From Eledone cirrhosa (lineage: Eukaryota > Mollusca > Cephalopoda > Octopoda > Eledonidae): 64,000 nucleotides of DNA. Below are positions 32,148 to 44,150 of this stretch, one piece after another (the stretch's first letter is position 1; the number at the start of each line of letters is the position of its first letter). Location of the stretch: the NCBI GenBank assembly GCA_964016885.1, contig OZ024743.1, forward strand, positions 166,693,522-166,757,521, given 5' to 3'. Below the pieces are notes generated by a model, which did no database searches, was not told the origin of the DNA, and saw only the letters and a list, made by a program, of their open reading frames with translations. A program made the translations under genes and the position numbers.

Positions 32148-33948
32148 ATGGCTACAAAAAAGAATTTTCACAAGTCACTCCCACTCATTCCATCTTCTTC
32201 CTCAATCGTCACTACATCAGAGAGAAGATTGTCTCTCTCCCTCCCTTCTCTAAATGTGTCTCTCTCCCTCCCTTCTCTTTCGCAAGCGACGCCAGTAAAG
32301 AAAAAGAAAAATATAGTTTCTAATAGTTTCCAAGAGCACGTGCATACCGTGGAACATTTCTCCACGACGACGACAACGACGAAAAATGTGTGCGGTAAAT
32401 ACGGAAAGCCATTCCATTCGTCTGACGTCATGAATAATAGCAGTAGCAGCCGTAATAACAGCAGCAGCAGCAGCAGCATAAACAACAACAGCAGCAGCTG
32501 CAACAGCAACAACAACAGCAGCAGCAGCAACAACAACAAAAACCACAGCAACAGCGGCGGCGGCAGTCGTAGTACCATCAGCAACAACAAAAGTAACAGC
32601 AGCTCTGAGGACAACAATAACAAGAAAGAAAAACCAATCTCGTTTCCAGGTATCGCAAAGAACCTGGAAACCATCCTTATAACAAATGAGGAATTACAGG
32701 AAGCATGGAAGATGGTGACGAAAACCGGACACCGAGCAATCTGCAAGGCAGCCGAAACATTTTTCGAAACCCAGCAGCACTGTACGGCCACGTACCGTAC
32801 AGTAAGCACAAAATCCCGTAGGGTTGAAAGAGCCACAGAGGCTCAAATACAAAAAGCCTTAGGGTCTGTGTGGCAGCGGAAAAAGCATATCACCCGAGGC
32901 AAGAAATATGCCACCGAGGACGTGCTTTTTGCCACACCCCAGGAGGCAAAGTCTCAATCCTTAGTGACTCTAAGGAGCGAGGAAATGGTGTTGGTGCCCT
33001 CCTACTGCGGACAAAAAATTGTGAGGTTCAAACTGACCCACGGCCTCCCGGGATGGCCCCTTCTTGGCTGGCCGCGTCTGTCCCCGTCGGAACCGAGGAC
33101 AAAACAACTGTACTGCAATTACAGAAAAAAGTACGAGAAGATTGGGTCGGCACCTCCATTGAGATGTTAATCCAAACCAACCAGGAGTGCATCGAAGCTA
33201 TCCCGGATGTGATAGACTTCGATAACGGCACTCAACTGCCCATAAGTGTTGAGGGCAAACGCCCGAAATGCTTTCGCTGTGGATCGAAGACTCACCTCAG
33301 GGCCTTCTGCAATGGGAAGACCCTGAGAAAGGAGAAAAACCCCCTCCTTCCGAAACCGGCTCCACTGCTACCAGCAACAGGACAGGCGGCAACCAGGAAG
33401 GAAGGTCCGTGGCACCCATACCCACGCCACGGAAATCAAGAACAGCAGCAGCAGTGGAAGTATTAACAACAACAACAGCAATACCAACTGCAGCTGCAAC
33501 ATAGACTCCACTGCAAACATCACCAACAACAACAAGTGAAAGAGTGGAGCTGGTATCCCTCCCCGACCTCGCAGAATCGGACATGGAGTGTGAGGTGGGA
33601 GAGGGATGGCAAAAGGTCGCAAGAAGGCACAAACGCAGAAGCAGCGCATCGTCGTCTTCGAAAAGGGAGGAAAGAAATGAAAAAAGGGTAAAGGTTACTG
33701 CAAAGAGACTTACAGCAGCAACACCAGCAACACCATCACCACACACACTAGCACCACCATCACCACCGCAAACAACAACAACACCTTCAACACCACCACC
33801 ACAAGCACCAACATCGCAAACAGTACAACAAAACACACACACCCTGCTACAACGACAAGAAAATAGCAGAACCACACCGCACCCCCAGAAAAAACAAATG
33901 CACAGCAATAAATACACACAACAAGAAACTAATGACTTACATAATTGA
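32148..33948 (+). pseudogene. Copy A ORF1 (RNA-binding, zinc knuckle), frameshifted
   Basis: Starts at ATG (MATKKNFHKSLPLIPSSSS). A Ser/Asn-rich region from AGC/AAC repeats follows (32440-32615), then a conserved middle (EKPISFPGIAKNLETILITN). A frameshift near 33045 leads to the segment with the zinc knuckle CFRCGSKTHLRAFC (33270-33310). Another frameshift near 33405 leads to IPTPRKSRTAAAV. A stop near 33504 is followed by SDMECEVGEGWQKVARRHKR and a Pro/Thr-rich tail. ORF1 proteins of this class bind element RNA. This copy shows the likely natural start that copy B has lost. Confidence 0.85.
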
Positions 33949-34198
33949 ATACACACACATTTCACAGCACGACTACATAATACCAGCACCAATCAAAACA
34001 CCAACGAACATATGACTGGTAAGAATAGCACAGAAGCAATACATAAACATTAAAACGAAATTCCCCAACGCAGTTGGTGATTTCAGAGACCTAGGAGGGA
34101 CACTCAACCGGAGAGTATATTCGGATATACTCACAGAAGAGCCGACGACCAGCCAAAGGGACGATTCAACGGTCCCTTCACCAGACGATCAAGTGAAA

Positions 34199-34516
34199 AG
34201 GGATGGAGAAACCCTCCTTCCTCTACGAGAAGTAAGGTAAGTGGTCTTTCCCATCTTTTCCACTCCATTTCAACATGACCTCACTCAGAATAGGCAGCAT
34301 AAATGCGCATGGCTTGGGGAGTGCTTGTCGGAGACTTCCGACAAGCACTCTCCCGGAGGATTTATAAGGACAGCATTCCGGAGGAGGCCACAAGCAGTGA
34401 AAAGGATGGAGAAACCATCCTTCCTCTACGAGAAGTAAGGTAAGTGGTCTTTCCCATCTTTTCCACTCCATTTCAACATGACCTCACTCAGAATAGGCAG
34501 CATAAATGCGCGTGGC
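34199..34516 (+). repeat. About 200-bp tandem duplication at the ORF1/ORF2 junction of copy A
   Basis: GGGATGGAGAAACC...TCCTTCCTCTACGAGAAGTAAGGTAAGTGG through GCATAAATGCGC(A/G)TGGCTTGGGGA occurs at about 34200-34320 and again at about 34403-34523, duplicating the ORF2 start. The spacer holds a perfect 14-bp stem (34319-34332 and 34337-34350, GAGTGCTTGTCGGA) with a 4-base loop. Copy B lacks the duplication. Confidence 0.85.
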
Positions 34517-37500
34517 TTGGGGATGTCATGGAAGCAGGGCCGCCTGCTCAACGATCTCAGGTCACTAAACATAGATGTAGTGGCCATCAGCGAGACCAGA
34601 ATCTCCGAAGCACGGGCCTTCGCACAGATCTTCGGCGGCTACGATGTGTACGCATCTCCCAGCCGTCCTGGATCGGGGCGAGGAGTTGCTGTGCTTTTTC
34701 GGAGAGGTTTGGATCTCGCCATACGGGCCATCTTCCTGGACCCAGAGGGTAAGTTGGTGGTGCTGGACGTGACCAGCGGAGACGGGCAAGCTTTCAGGAT
34801 AGTGGCCGTCTATGTCCCGACAGTAGCAGGGCGGCCTGATTTCTTCCGGCGTCTGGAGACCTTTTTTGGAACGTCCCGCTCTTTAGTGTTAGTGGGCTAC
34901 TGGAACGGGATCTTAGATGCACGCTGGGACTGTGTGGGTTAGCGGATAGGGGAGGAGGGTGCAAGAGCCTCACCAACTTGCTCAGGCGTTTTGAACTGTC
35001 TGACAGGTACCGATTGGATTTCCCGAATGTGCCAATGTGGACTTGGACAAACCGCATAGGGTCATCCAGATCATATCTAGATAGAGTATTTTGTAGGGAA
35101 ATAGATAGGTCTAGCATAGGCTGTCCACAATTCAAGATAGTCAGCTACACGGACCACAAATTCGTGATCTGTGTGCTTGACTTAGATAGGCTTCATAGAT
35201 GAAGACCCGGCTACTGGAAGCTAAACGCGTCCATACCAGCGAGCAAGGCCCACAGAGACCGGATTAGCGAACTAGTTAAGCGGGCGTTGACGGGGGCCAT
35301 CGTCAACAACAAGTGGTGGTTTGCTCTGAAAAGAGCGATTAGAATAGGGTCCATTAGGTTTAGTAAGGCTTTAGCAATAGAGAAAAATAGAGCAGAGGGA
35401 GAACTCGTTAGAAAATTAAACGAGGCGCTTAGCAAAGGTATCGCGACCGACGTACTTGCGGCGAAATTGGCCCTTGACCAATTCTTCAATGCAAAGTACG
35501 AAGGCTGCGTTGTCAGAGCTAGGGTGCGTGCTCTTAGACACGAGGGGACGAAAGCCGTTCAATGGGCCCGAGTGGCGGAGGCGAATCGTGGCAACAAAGC
35601 CACGATCTGGTCTTTGGTGGACCACGACGGGCGCATGCTACTCGATCCCGAGCAAATATGTGAAGCTGTTCGGAGGCAGCGCGGGCCAGATCGAGGGATG
35701 GACTTTAGTGTCTACCTCGACGGACTTCTGCGGCTCTCGGCCACTGAGGCGGAGTGTTGCGAAAAGCCGATAACAGGCGCTGAAGTACGGGAGGCAATGA
35801 CTGGCTGCACAAGGGGTAAATCGCCTGGTTTGGATGGTCTGCCCTATGAACTTTACGTACAGATGCCAGACTTGTTCGGAGGCCTCTTGGCGGACGTCTA
35901 CTGCAACTGGCAACAGAAAGAGAGAATTCCCAGCTCTGTGAGCCGAGGAGCTGTGGCGCTGCTGAGAAAGGATCCAAACAAGGGGGATAACAGAGATAAT
36001 TTCAGGCCCATAACTCTGCTAAACACAGAGTTCAAGATTTTGGCGAAGGTGCTAGCAAAGAGGTTGGCGCTTGTCGTTGGTGGTCTGGTGGGAGAGGCGC
36101 AGACGTGCGCCATTACCGACAGATCCATCCACGACAACCTCAACCTCATGCTCGGTGTTCAGAGTGAACAGTTACCTTTCGTAACCGTTCAACAACATGC
36201 GCTCGGTCCGCCAAGGATGTCCCCTCTCGTCCGTATTGTACGTATTGACTCTCGAGCCATTACTGCATAAACTGGAGACGTTGAGGGGGGTCCCGCGCGA
36301 ACTAGGATGCGGAAAATCCGTGTCAGCATATGCGGACGATGTCACTGTAGTGGTGTCGAACGCCAAACACATCGAGGCGATCGGCACTACACTAAGAGAA
36401 TACGAAGCGGTGACAGGAGCAATTATCAACCAGGAAAAGTCAGTGGGCCTGCAGCTCGGCACCTGGAGAGGCAGGTCCATGCCGTCCAACAGGTCCATGC
36501 CAGTTAAATTGCTAGGGGTCTGGTTCGGTCCGGACTTTCAGACGGACAAAAACTGGGACGAGGTGACGAGCAGGGTGGCTTCTCTCACCCAGAAATGGGC
36601 GGAGAGGAAGCTATCCCTGAAAGGTCGAGCGGAGGTGGCTAACGCGTACATCGCGTCCGTCATCTACTACCGCCTGACCGTCGTCCTAAGCCCCGCCTGA
36701 CTGCGCTGGAGCGTTTGCTCTTTCGCTTTTTGTGGAAGGGACGCGCCCCGATGGTCAGGCGGTCCTTCTGTTGTCAACACCCGCTACGTGGAGGGCTGGC
36801 CATGCCGTGGCTGATGATGCGCAGGCACGCGCTCAGGCTACGACATCTCCACCTCTTCCTCGACGGTGATCAGGTGTGGTCGCCGTTTGCTAGACACGTC
36901 TTTCCCCAGCTCGTTTCCTTGACGGAGCTGCAGTCCTGGGTCAAGCGAAGACCGAGAGGGAGCGCCTGGATACTGGAATGCCTTCAGGCGCTCACAGCCC
37001 TCGACCAATCGGGCAATGTGATCGGTGGAAACTCCACCTCGGCGTTCTATAGAGGATTAGTGGAGGGGAAGAGCGACGACGTACTTGGGGAAACTCTAGG
37101 CGTCGACGAAAATCAACTAGCCAATCTCTTCGGAAGAACTTTCGGGCCGGGGCCTATGGACAACTTCCAGAAATCTCTGGCCTGGCAGTGCTACCGAGGA
37201 GCCTTGCCAGTTCGGGATAAACTCTACAGGCATGGAGGTGCCGTCAGCCGGGCATGTCCGAGATGCGCGCAGGGCGACGAAACCGTCCTGCACGCACTCG
37301 TCCAGTGTCCGAAAATTGCTGACTTGTGGGTTTATGTCGAACACCTGCTGATGGATCCGGCTATCATCTGAGTCCATCGTGAGGATTGCCCCGCCCTCCT
37401 CCTTTAGCCGGGAAGAGCAGGCAGTTTTTATCTGTCTGGTGGCCATGGCGAAAGAGATAGTATGGTGGACACGTTTGAAAGGGCTGAAGACGAGCACTTA

Positions 37501-37660
37501 CCTCTTCGGTGATGCCCTGATTGACTTTTTCAAATTTCCTTTGAAAAGGAAAATCAGAGTAGAGGGGGAAGTGCTCTCTTCCCAGCATTTTGTTGAAAGA
37601 TGGGTGAGAGAAGCAAGAATGGCCCGAGTGAATGGGCCTACTCTGAGTATATATCTGTAA
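34478..37660 (+). pseudogene. Copy A ORF2 (APE endonuclease-RT), disabled
   Basis: Starts MTSLRIGSINARGLGM like copy B. Lesions: frameshift at 34938 in the endonuclease (after DARWDCVG); stop near 35200; a changed stretch near 35660-35700; a deletion near 36150-36185 that removes the RT segment holding motif A (LDQSKAFD in copy B); frameshifts near 36240 and 36700; and loss near 37350. Recognisable blocks include SYLDRVFCREIDRSS, SPGLDGLPYELYVQM, SAYADDVTVVVSNAKHI (36325-36370), WQCYRGALPVRDKLY and CPRCAQGDETVLHALVQC. In an intact copy the protein nicks the target and reverse-transcribes element RNA; this one cannot, since the first catalytic Asp is gone. Confidence 0.9.
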
Positions 37661-37908
37661 ATTAAAGGTGGAAAACTGGGAGAGGCACTTGCCTTGGTGG
37701 CCAGGGTCACTGTGGCCTTTTAATGGGCTTTCTCCACAAATGTCCCTCCGAAGTCTCCCCCCTATTGGGGAATTTTTCATTGTTATTTTTTGTTACATCC
37801 TTTTTTTTGTTTTTTACACGCAGAAATGCCCATTTGTACCGTACTGTATTGTCCTGCACTGTCCTTAATGTCTACTTTATGTAAACCCTTGTGGTTAATA
37901 AAGAAATC

Positions 37909-37947
37909 ATTATTATTATTATTATTTTTATTATTATTATTATTATT
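37909..37947. repeat. (ATT)n microsatellite
   Basis: Joins the 3' end of Tx1-like copy A (plus) to the 3' end of a Dong-like fragment (minus): a tail-to-tail junction. Confidence 0.93.
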
Positions 37948-38439
37948 GTTATTACTCCTTGAGTCTCAGTCATTGATGTTAGTCAACTGGAAAGTTTGTT
38001 GGAATGAATATCAAGCCACTACCTGCAGCCTCAGATATTCAGGACGTATCGGAGGGTTCTTGCTGTTCCCAGCAAGCATGCCTTTTGAAGCGTTCCAAAA
38101 AGCGTGAAGGGGCCAATTTTCTTTAACCATCCCTGGAAACTTTTGGAGATAGTCCCTAGTGCGCCTATGACAATCGGGATCACTTTGACTTCATGGCAGT
38201 TCCAAATCCTTTTTACCTCCCACTTTAAGTCCTGGTATCGGTTAATTTTCTCCCTCTCCTTCCCTTGCACTCTCGTGTCGAATGGGCAGGCCACATCCAC
38301 AATCAGGCACGATCTTTTTTCTTTGTCCACAACGACCAGGTCAGGTTTATTGTGTTCCAGTTTCTTGTCCGTCTGTATCCTAAAATCCCACAGCACCTTC
38401 ACCTGATCGTTCTCTATCACCGCCTCTGGCTTATGCTCA

Positions 38440-38440
<1 letters not shown>
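37948..38440 (-). pseudogene. R4/Dong-like LINE, first family: C-terminal fragment
   Basis: Minus-strand 129-codon frame (38031-38420): VLWDFRIQTDKKLEHNKPDL, then SCLIVDVACPFD (restriction-like endonuclease core), KINRYQDLKWEVKRIWNC, IPIVIGALGTISKSFQGWL, ending TLRYVLNI. Here the codon before YQDL is Arg; in the two plus-strand copies it is TGA. 5'-truncated at (ATT)n 38441-38496. Confidence 0.9.

Positions 38441-38496
<56 letters not shown>
38441..38496. repeat. (ATT)n microsatellite
   Basis: About 18 units; on the minus strand (AAT)n, continuous with the asparagine-codon run at the end of the PLE RT block (NSIKYNNNN). Confidence 0.93.
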
Positions 38497-38497
<1 letters not shown>

Positions 38498-39265
38498 CTT
38501 AATACTATTTTCAGTATTTTTTTCTACATACTCAAAATTATTTTTATAACCAGCTAATATACTGCTTTACTATTAAATATGGATCTATTTGCGGATAGTC
38601 TGGATATTCGTTGTTGTACACTGTTGACTATTGCATTCTTAACACTTTTAGGATGATTAAAATAAAAATTAACATAATTTAAGTTCTCATTGAGTTTATG
38701 GAAAGAGTAATGAATGCCTGAGTTCAAATTAAGAGTTACGTCAAAAAAATTCACTATTTTATTGTTATTTTCTACTTCTAATTTCAGGTCATAATTTAAA
38801 AAAAATTCTATAATTACTTTCTTTACTCTATTTAATTCACTATTATTATGTTTTTCTACAATAAATAATATGTCGTCTCTATATAAACCACCGGTAATCT
38901 CCGGCAGTTTTCTATTTATCATGTTAAGGATGAAAATTCTCACAAGATTGGTAACTTGCGCCGAATCAGACGAGCCCATAGTAATGTCAAAGTTCTTCTG
39001 CCTATCGGATCTAGTCCAAAGATCATTATTAAATTCTATCAATGTTCGCCTTGCAGTTAAAATAATATTTATCTCATCACTAGATAGATCCGTGTGTTTA
39101 TATGCATATGATAGCGCCTTATTTAGTAGGTTAGGAGTTATTGAGGAATAATAACTCGCAATGTCCATTTGAATAAACTTCTGATTTTTTTATTTTCTAT
39201 ATTATTGAACCAAACTATGACTTCATTTGTGCCCTTCCATAGTATTAAGTATAATCACAGTATTC
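38497..39265 (-). pseudogene. AT-rich PLE reverse transcriptase, YRDD type
   Basis: Minus-strand frame of 204 codons (38554-39168) plus an upstream piece in another frame (GTNEVIVWFNNIENKK, about 39175-39225). RT blocks: MDIASYYSSITPNLLNKALS (motif A), RTLIEFNNDLWTRSDRQKNF, ITMGSSDSAQVTNLVRIFIL (motif B region), GGLYRDDILFIVE with the PLE-typical YRDD, FFDVTLNLNSGIHY and NHPKSVKNAIVNSVQQRIS. It then runs through a stop into (AAT)n. AT-rich codon use differs sharply from the neighbouring Tx1 and Gypsy genes. It is probably the N-side of the PLE whose C-side is 29756-30689. Confidence 0.88.

Positions 39266-39322
<57 letters not shown>
39266..39322. repeat. (AAT)n microsatellite
   Basis: About 19 units at the 5' limit of recognisable PLE RT homology. 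Sequence beyond it (39323-39480) cannot be assigned. Confidence 0.92.
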
Positions 39323-40349
39323 TGAATTTTTAACATATTTAAATCATTTGTGAAATAACAACTCTTAGTACAAATGCTACGTAAAGCACCCGGCTTGAGC
39401 CCCCAAAAATTCGGACCCAAAATGTATTGTTATAAGGCTCAAATATTCAAATATTCAACTTTGTATTGTACACTGTATATCCAAAAAAGAAAATGGCTAT
39501 AAATGGAAGAAGACCCCCCCTCCTCTCCTCTGTCTACACTATATAGAACAGCCAAACTCACCAACACCAGAAACTAGATACACCACCCACCCCATCACCT
39601 GTGTACACTAAACACAACAGCCAGATAACGGCATTTTCACCACCACCGCTCACTACGGCCACCATTACCACCATTATCCCATCACCGCCGCCACCACCCC
39701 TTCCCTCCTTCACTGCTACCACCGCTACAGCACCATCACTACAGTAATACGGTCACATCACCGCCACCACTGCCTCGGTATCGACATCACCATCACCACT
39801 GTCTCAGTATCGCTACCGCCGCCAGTCTCCCACTTCTACCAGCTGGCTGCTGCCACCACATTATAGAATCCCTACTGCTAAAAAAGAGGAAGGCATCAAA
39901 ATATATAGATAGACTCAAAAGAAAAAAGAAAAAACAAACAACAAAACCAAAGCAGCACAGCAACAACAGCAAAAAACGAGAAAAACAAACAGAGAAAAAC
40001 AAAAACAAAAACAAAAAAAACAAAAAAAAAAAAACGTAAAGAAAATAAGAATGAAGAGAGAAGCAGGCGGACGGACAGAGAAGAGGGGGGAAAAACTAAA
40101 ACTTAAAAAACAAAAACTAAGTCAGACATTCGAACACTACATTACAATGAAACTTATGCTTATTCATTTTTGGGGCCCTTTCTGCCTGTGTGTTTGTTTG
40201 TTTATGTGTGTTCGTATACAGCGTGGTGATAATGCCACACAAGGGCCAAGTGGAATGGCGGATCCACAGATGGCTATGTAACCATACATTCGCCAATCCT
40301 CGATAAGAGTGTTTAAATATCGAACATAAACAGTTCGAATAACGGTGAA
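39323..40349. other. Non-coding, probably 5' untranslated part of Dong-like LINE
   Basis: Contains a CCACCACCG-rich stretch (39630-39830), an A-rich CAAAAACAAAAACAAAAA stretch (39890-40040) and short frames without motifs. The upstream end of the Dong-like element cannot be placed. Confidence 0.45.
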
Positions 40350-43300
40350 ATGGAGACTAGAACGTCATGTGACAGACTCTCACCCAACAGGTGCCCCCTG
40401 GCTCAGTAGCAGGAACCTGACTGTCAACCAAATACTGCTGATGTTGGAGGAAGGAAAAGAAGGAAAGGGGCCAGAACCAACTGGACGAAAGAATTGAATA
40501 GAACTGTTATGCAATGTTACCTGAAAAGTAACCCCAAGGAGAGGGGCTACAGGAGACGGATGCATAACATCTGGAACGAGATTGGTTTATTTAAATTAGA
40601 TGAACAAAAATTGGCCGGGCAGGCTCGGGTAATAAGAACTAATGGGTGGATAAGCGAGCTGGAACTGGAGGAACTGAGCAGAGAGAATGGCTTGGAGATG
40701 GCGGGTGTAGTATGCCAGACAAGCGAGCCAGTGGGAAATGAAGGTGAAGAGGTCCTGAGAACGGAGGAACCACCCGAAGCAGACAATGATCTGAATACTG
40801 AGATAAATAATACCTGGAACAGAGATACGGCTACTGAGGAGATGAATGCTGACGGGCTAGGACAAGATTCGGTTGACATCCTAAATTTAGTGGTAGATGA
40901 ATTGAACAATGATAGTGGGAGACCTATGAACCTAAGATTTGTAGACAGGAAAAAGTTAAAAGAAACAACAGCTAAGGTAAACAAAGTCATCCCATACCTT
41001 GAGGCGAGGAGCCTTCACCAGTGCAACAATATCCTCAAAGCAACAGCAAATACGGTGAGGAAACTACTTGGTATAAAAGCGAGAGGAAACAACAGACAAG
41101 AAAGAGCAGAGCCGTGGTGGAAGAAGCGACTGAGTGGGCAAATCGGGGAAATGAGAAATGACATAGGAAAGCTTGAGTCACTACTGAATGGGACACTAAA
41201 AAACATAGGCACTAAAAATAGACTGGAAATGAAATACAAAACTAGGAGGAAAAAGCTAAATATTATCATAGAGGAACTGAAGCAACGCATTGTAGCAAAG
41301 AGTGCAAAAATCAGGCGATACGAGAACAGAGTCAGTCAGTATAAACAGAACCGCATGTTCGACAACAACCAGAAGATGCTGTTTGGACAGCTTGAGGGGA
41401 AAGAAAGAGGCAACGACTTGATCCCTGGGGCGGAGCAAACTAAAACATTCTGGAGAGGAATATAGGAGCAGGATGTTAGACATAATGTCCAGGCAGGGTG
41501 GATTGAGACAGTACAGAGGGAGATCGGTGAGCAGGCACAACAACAAACTGATTTGAGTATCACAGTTGAAACTCTTAAGGGGCAGGCCAAAAAACTAACC
41601 AACTGGAAATCACCAGGCCCAGATGGTGTGCAGGGGTATTGGATTAAACATTTAACATCCCTCCATCCGAAGCTGACGGCCATGTTCAATGACAGCTTGG
41701 TGTCGGGTGAGGTGCCAGAGTGGTTGACAAAAGGTACCACAGTTCTGATAATGAAAGACCGAATCAAGGGTAATGATGTTACCAACTATAGACCTATCAC
41801 ATGTCTGTCCGTAATGTGGAAACTGTTGACGAGCATTGTGTCTGAGGAAATCTACCATCACCTCCACACAAACAACTTGTTACCGGACGAACAGAAAGGA
41901 TGCCGAAAGAAGTCACGTGGTACAAAGGACCAGTTACTTATTGATAAGATGGTAATGGGGAATTGCAGGAGGAGACACACTGACCTTGCCATGGGATGGA
42001 TAGACTACAGAAAGGCATTTGACATGGTGCCTCATTCTTGGATCACCAAAAGCCTGGAGATTTTCAGGGTGGCAGATAACATCAGACAGTTGCTAGGCAG
42101 GAGTATGGGGTCCTGGGAGACAGAGTTGACATCAACTGGAGTATCCTTGGGAAGCGTGAAGATCAAGAGAGGTATCTTCCAGGGAGATAGCCTGTCCCCT
42201 CTGTTGTTTGTCCTTGCCCTGATGCCCTTGACCATTATGCTGCGAAAAGTGAGAGCAGGATACAAGTTGGGAAGGGGAGAGCTTACCATCAATCACCTCC
42301 TCTTCATGGACGATCTTAAGCTCTTCGGGAAAAGTGAGAAGGAGTTGGATGTGCTTGTTGACACTGTCCGTATTTTCAGCAGTGATATATGTATGCAGTT
42401 TGGTATTGGTAAATGTGGAGTCATTGTGATGAGGAGGGGTAGGTTGAGCAGAAGTAACGGGATCCAGATACCAACAGGTGAGATGATAAAGGAAATTGAC
42501 TCTGACGAAGGATACAAGTATTTGGGCGTTCTGGAGGCTGATGGCATAAAGAACAAAAAAATGAAGGAATTGTTAAGAACTGAATACATTCGGAGAGTAA
42601 GGAGCGTATTGAAGTCACATCTGAACAGCAGAAATGCCATAAGCGCAGTAAATTCCCGAGCTGTGTCTATTATTAGGTACAGTGCGGGAATTCTGAGATG
42701 GAATGTTGCTGAACAAAAAGAAATGGATAGGAAGACTAGGAAGCTATTGACTATCTACAACATGTTCCACAAGAGGAGTGATGTCGATAGACTCTACCTA
42801 AGGAGATCTGAGGGTGGAAGAGGTCTTATCAGCATAGAGGACTGTATTCAGATGGAGAAAAACAACCTATACAAATACGTGACCTATAGTAAGGAGCCAA
42901 TGCTCAGAACTGTACTGAAGGAGGGGACAGTAGGCCAGGGGATGTCCAAGGAGGAAATAACATCAAGGAGGAAGAGCAGCCTTAAGGGAAAATCCCTTCA
43001 TAGTACCTTCTTTGAGAAAACTGAATTTAGAGATCCACAGACATGGAACTGGTTGAGAAGAGGAGACCTCAAAAAGGCTACAGAAGGAATGCTAATGGCT
43101 GCGCAGGAGCAGGCCCTCAAAACGAAGTGGTTGAAGCACCATATTTACAAGGAGGAGGCTAGCCCACTGTGCAGGATCTGTGGAGAGAGAGAGGAGACTG
43201 TGGCTTACATTGTGTCCGAGTGTAAACACCTAGCCCAGACCCACTATAAGGGCTGGAGACACGATGTGATGGGCAGGGTGATCCACTGGCACCTGTGCAA

Positions 43301-43742
43301 AGTAAACAATTTACCACATTCTGAGAAATGGTATGAGCATAGGCCAGAGGCGGTGATGGAGAACAATCAGGTGAAGGTGCTGTGGGATTTTAGGATACAG
43401 ACGGACAAAAAACTGGAACACAATAGACCTGATCTGGTGGTTGTGGAAAAAGAAAAAAGATCGTGTCTGATTGTGGATGTGGCCTGCCCGTTCGACACGA
43501 GAGTGCAAGAGAAGGAGAGGGAGAAAATTAACTGATACCAGGACCTAAAGTGGGAGGTGAAAAGGATTTGGAACTGCCATGAAGTCAAAGTGATCCCGAT
43601 TGTCATAGGCGCACTGGGAACTATCTCCAAAAGTTTCCAGGGATGGTTAAAGAAAATCGGCCCCTTCACGCTTTTTGGAACGCTTCAAAAGGCATGCTTG
43701 CTTGGAACAGCAAGAACCCTCCGATACGTCCTGAATATCTGA
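40350..43742 (+). pseudogene. R4/Dong-like LINE with Myb-like, RT and restriction-like endonuclease domains
   Basis: A single 1131-codon frame interrupted only by TAG 40407-40409, TAG 41463-41465 and TGA 43533-43535. Order: Myb-like DNA-binding block (RTNWTKELNRTVMQCYL, GYRRRMHNIW, DEQKLAGQARVIRTNGWIS); a coiled or basic linker; RT with SPGPDGVQGYWIKHL, GWIDYRKAFDMVPH (motif A), FQGDSLSPLLFVLAL and FMDD (42303-42314); a zinc-like CRICGEREETVAYIVSEC (His replaced by Tyr); and a restriction-like endonuclease with HNRPDLVVVEKEKRSCLIVD. The enzyme would nick a specific target and prime reverse transcription there. 41464 and 43533 look like single-base changes from Trp and Arg codons. The 3' untranslated region ends at (AAT)n. 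Confidence 0.92.
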
Positions 43743-43828
43743 GGCTGCAGGTAGTGGCTTGATATTCAATCCAACGGACTTTCCAGTTAACCAACATCAA
43801 TGACTGAGATTCAAGGAATAACAACAAC

Positions 43829-43888
<60 letters not shown>
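43829..43888. repeat. (AAT)n microsatellite
   Basis: 20 units between the 3' end of the Dong-like LINE (plus) and the 3' end of Tx1-like copy B (minus): tail-to-tail. Confidence 0.95.
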
Positions 43889-43890
<2 letters not shown>

Positions 43891-44150
43891 TTTCTTTATT
43901 AACCACAAGGGTTTACATAAAGTAGACATTAAGGACAGTGCAGGACAATGCAGGACGGTACAAATGGGCATTTCTGCGTGTAAAAAAACAAAAACAGAGG
44001 ATGTAACAAAAATAACAATGAAAATAACAATGAAAAATTCCCCAATAGGGGGGAGACTTCGGAGGGACATTTGTGGAGAAAGCCCAGTAAAAAGCCACAA
44101 TGACCCTGACCACCAAGGCAAGTGCCCTCTCCCAGTTTTCCACCTTTAGT

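Larger units (their letters stand above)
31929..37908 (+). mobile_element. Full-length but defective Tx1/L1-like LINE (copy A)
   Basis: Spans 5' GAATGCCATGGTTGACGG to 3' TTAATAAAGAAATC, with (ATT)n on both sides. The ends match copy B (43889-49920, opposite strand). 5' untranslated region 31929-32147, ORF1 32148 to about 33948, ORF2 34478-37660, 3' untranslated 37661-37908. ORF1 and ORF2 carry frameshifts, stops, an insertion-duplication between them and a deletion in the RT core. Confidence 0.93.

Noticed and set aside
33297..33992. 231-codon minus-strand open frame rich in Val, Cys and Gly
   Set aside because: Antisense of the Thr/Pro/Ser-rich ORF1 tail of the Tx1-like LINE; composition explained by the repeats.
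34220..34245. Functional intron donor (AAGGTAAGTGG) at the ORF1/ORF2 junction
   Set aside because: Matches a donor consensus and also occurs in copy B, but no matching acceptor or branch site could be argued and LINEs of this group are intronless.
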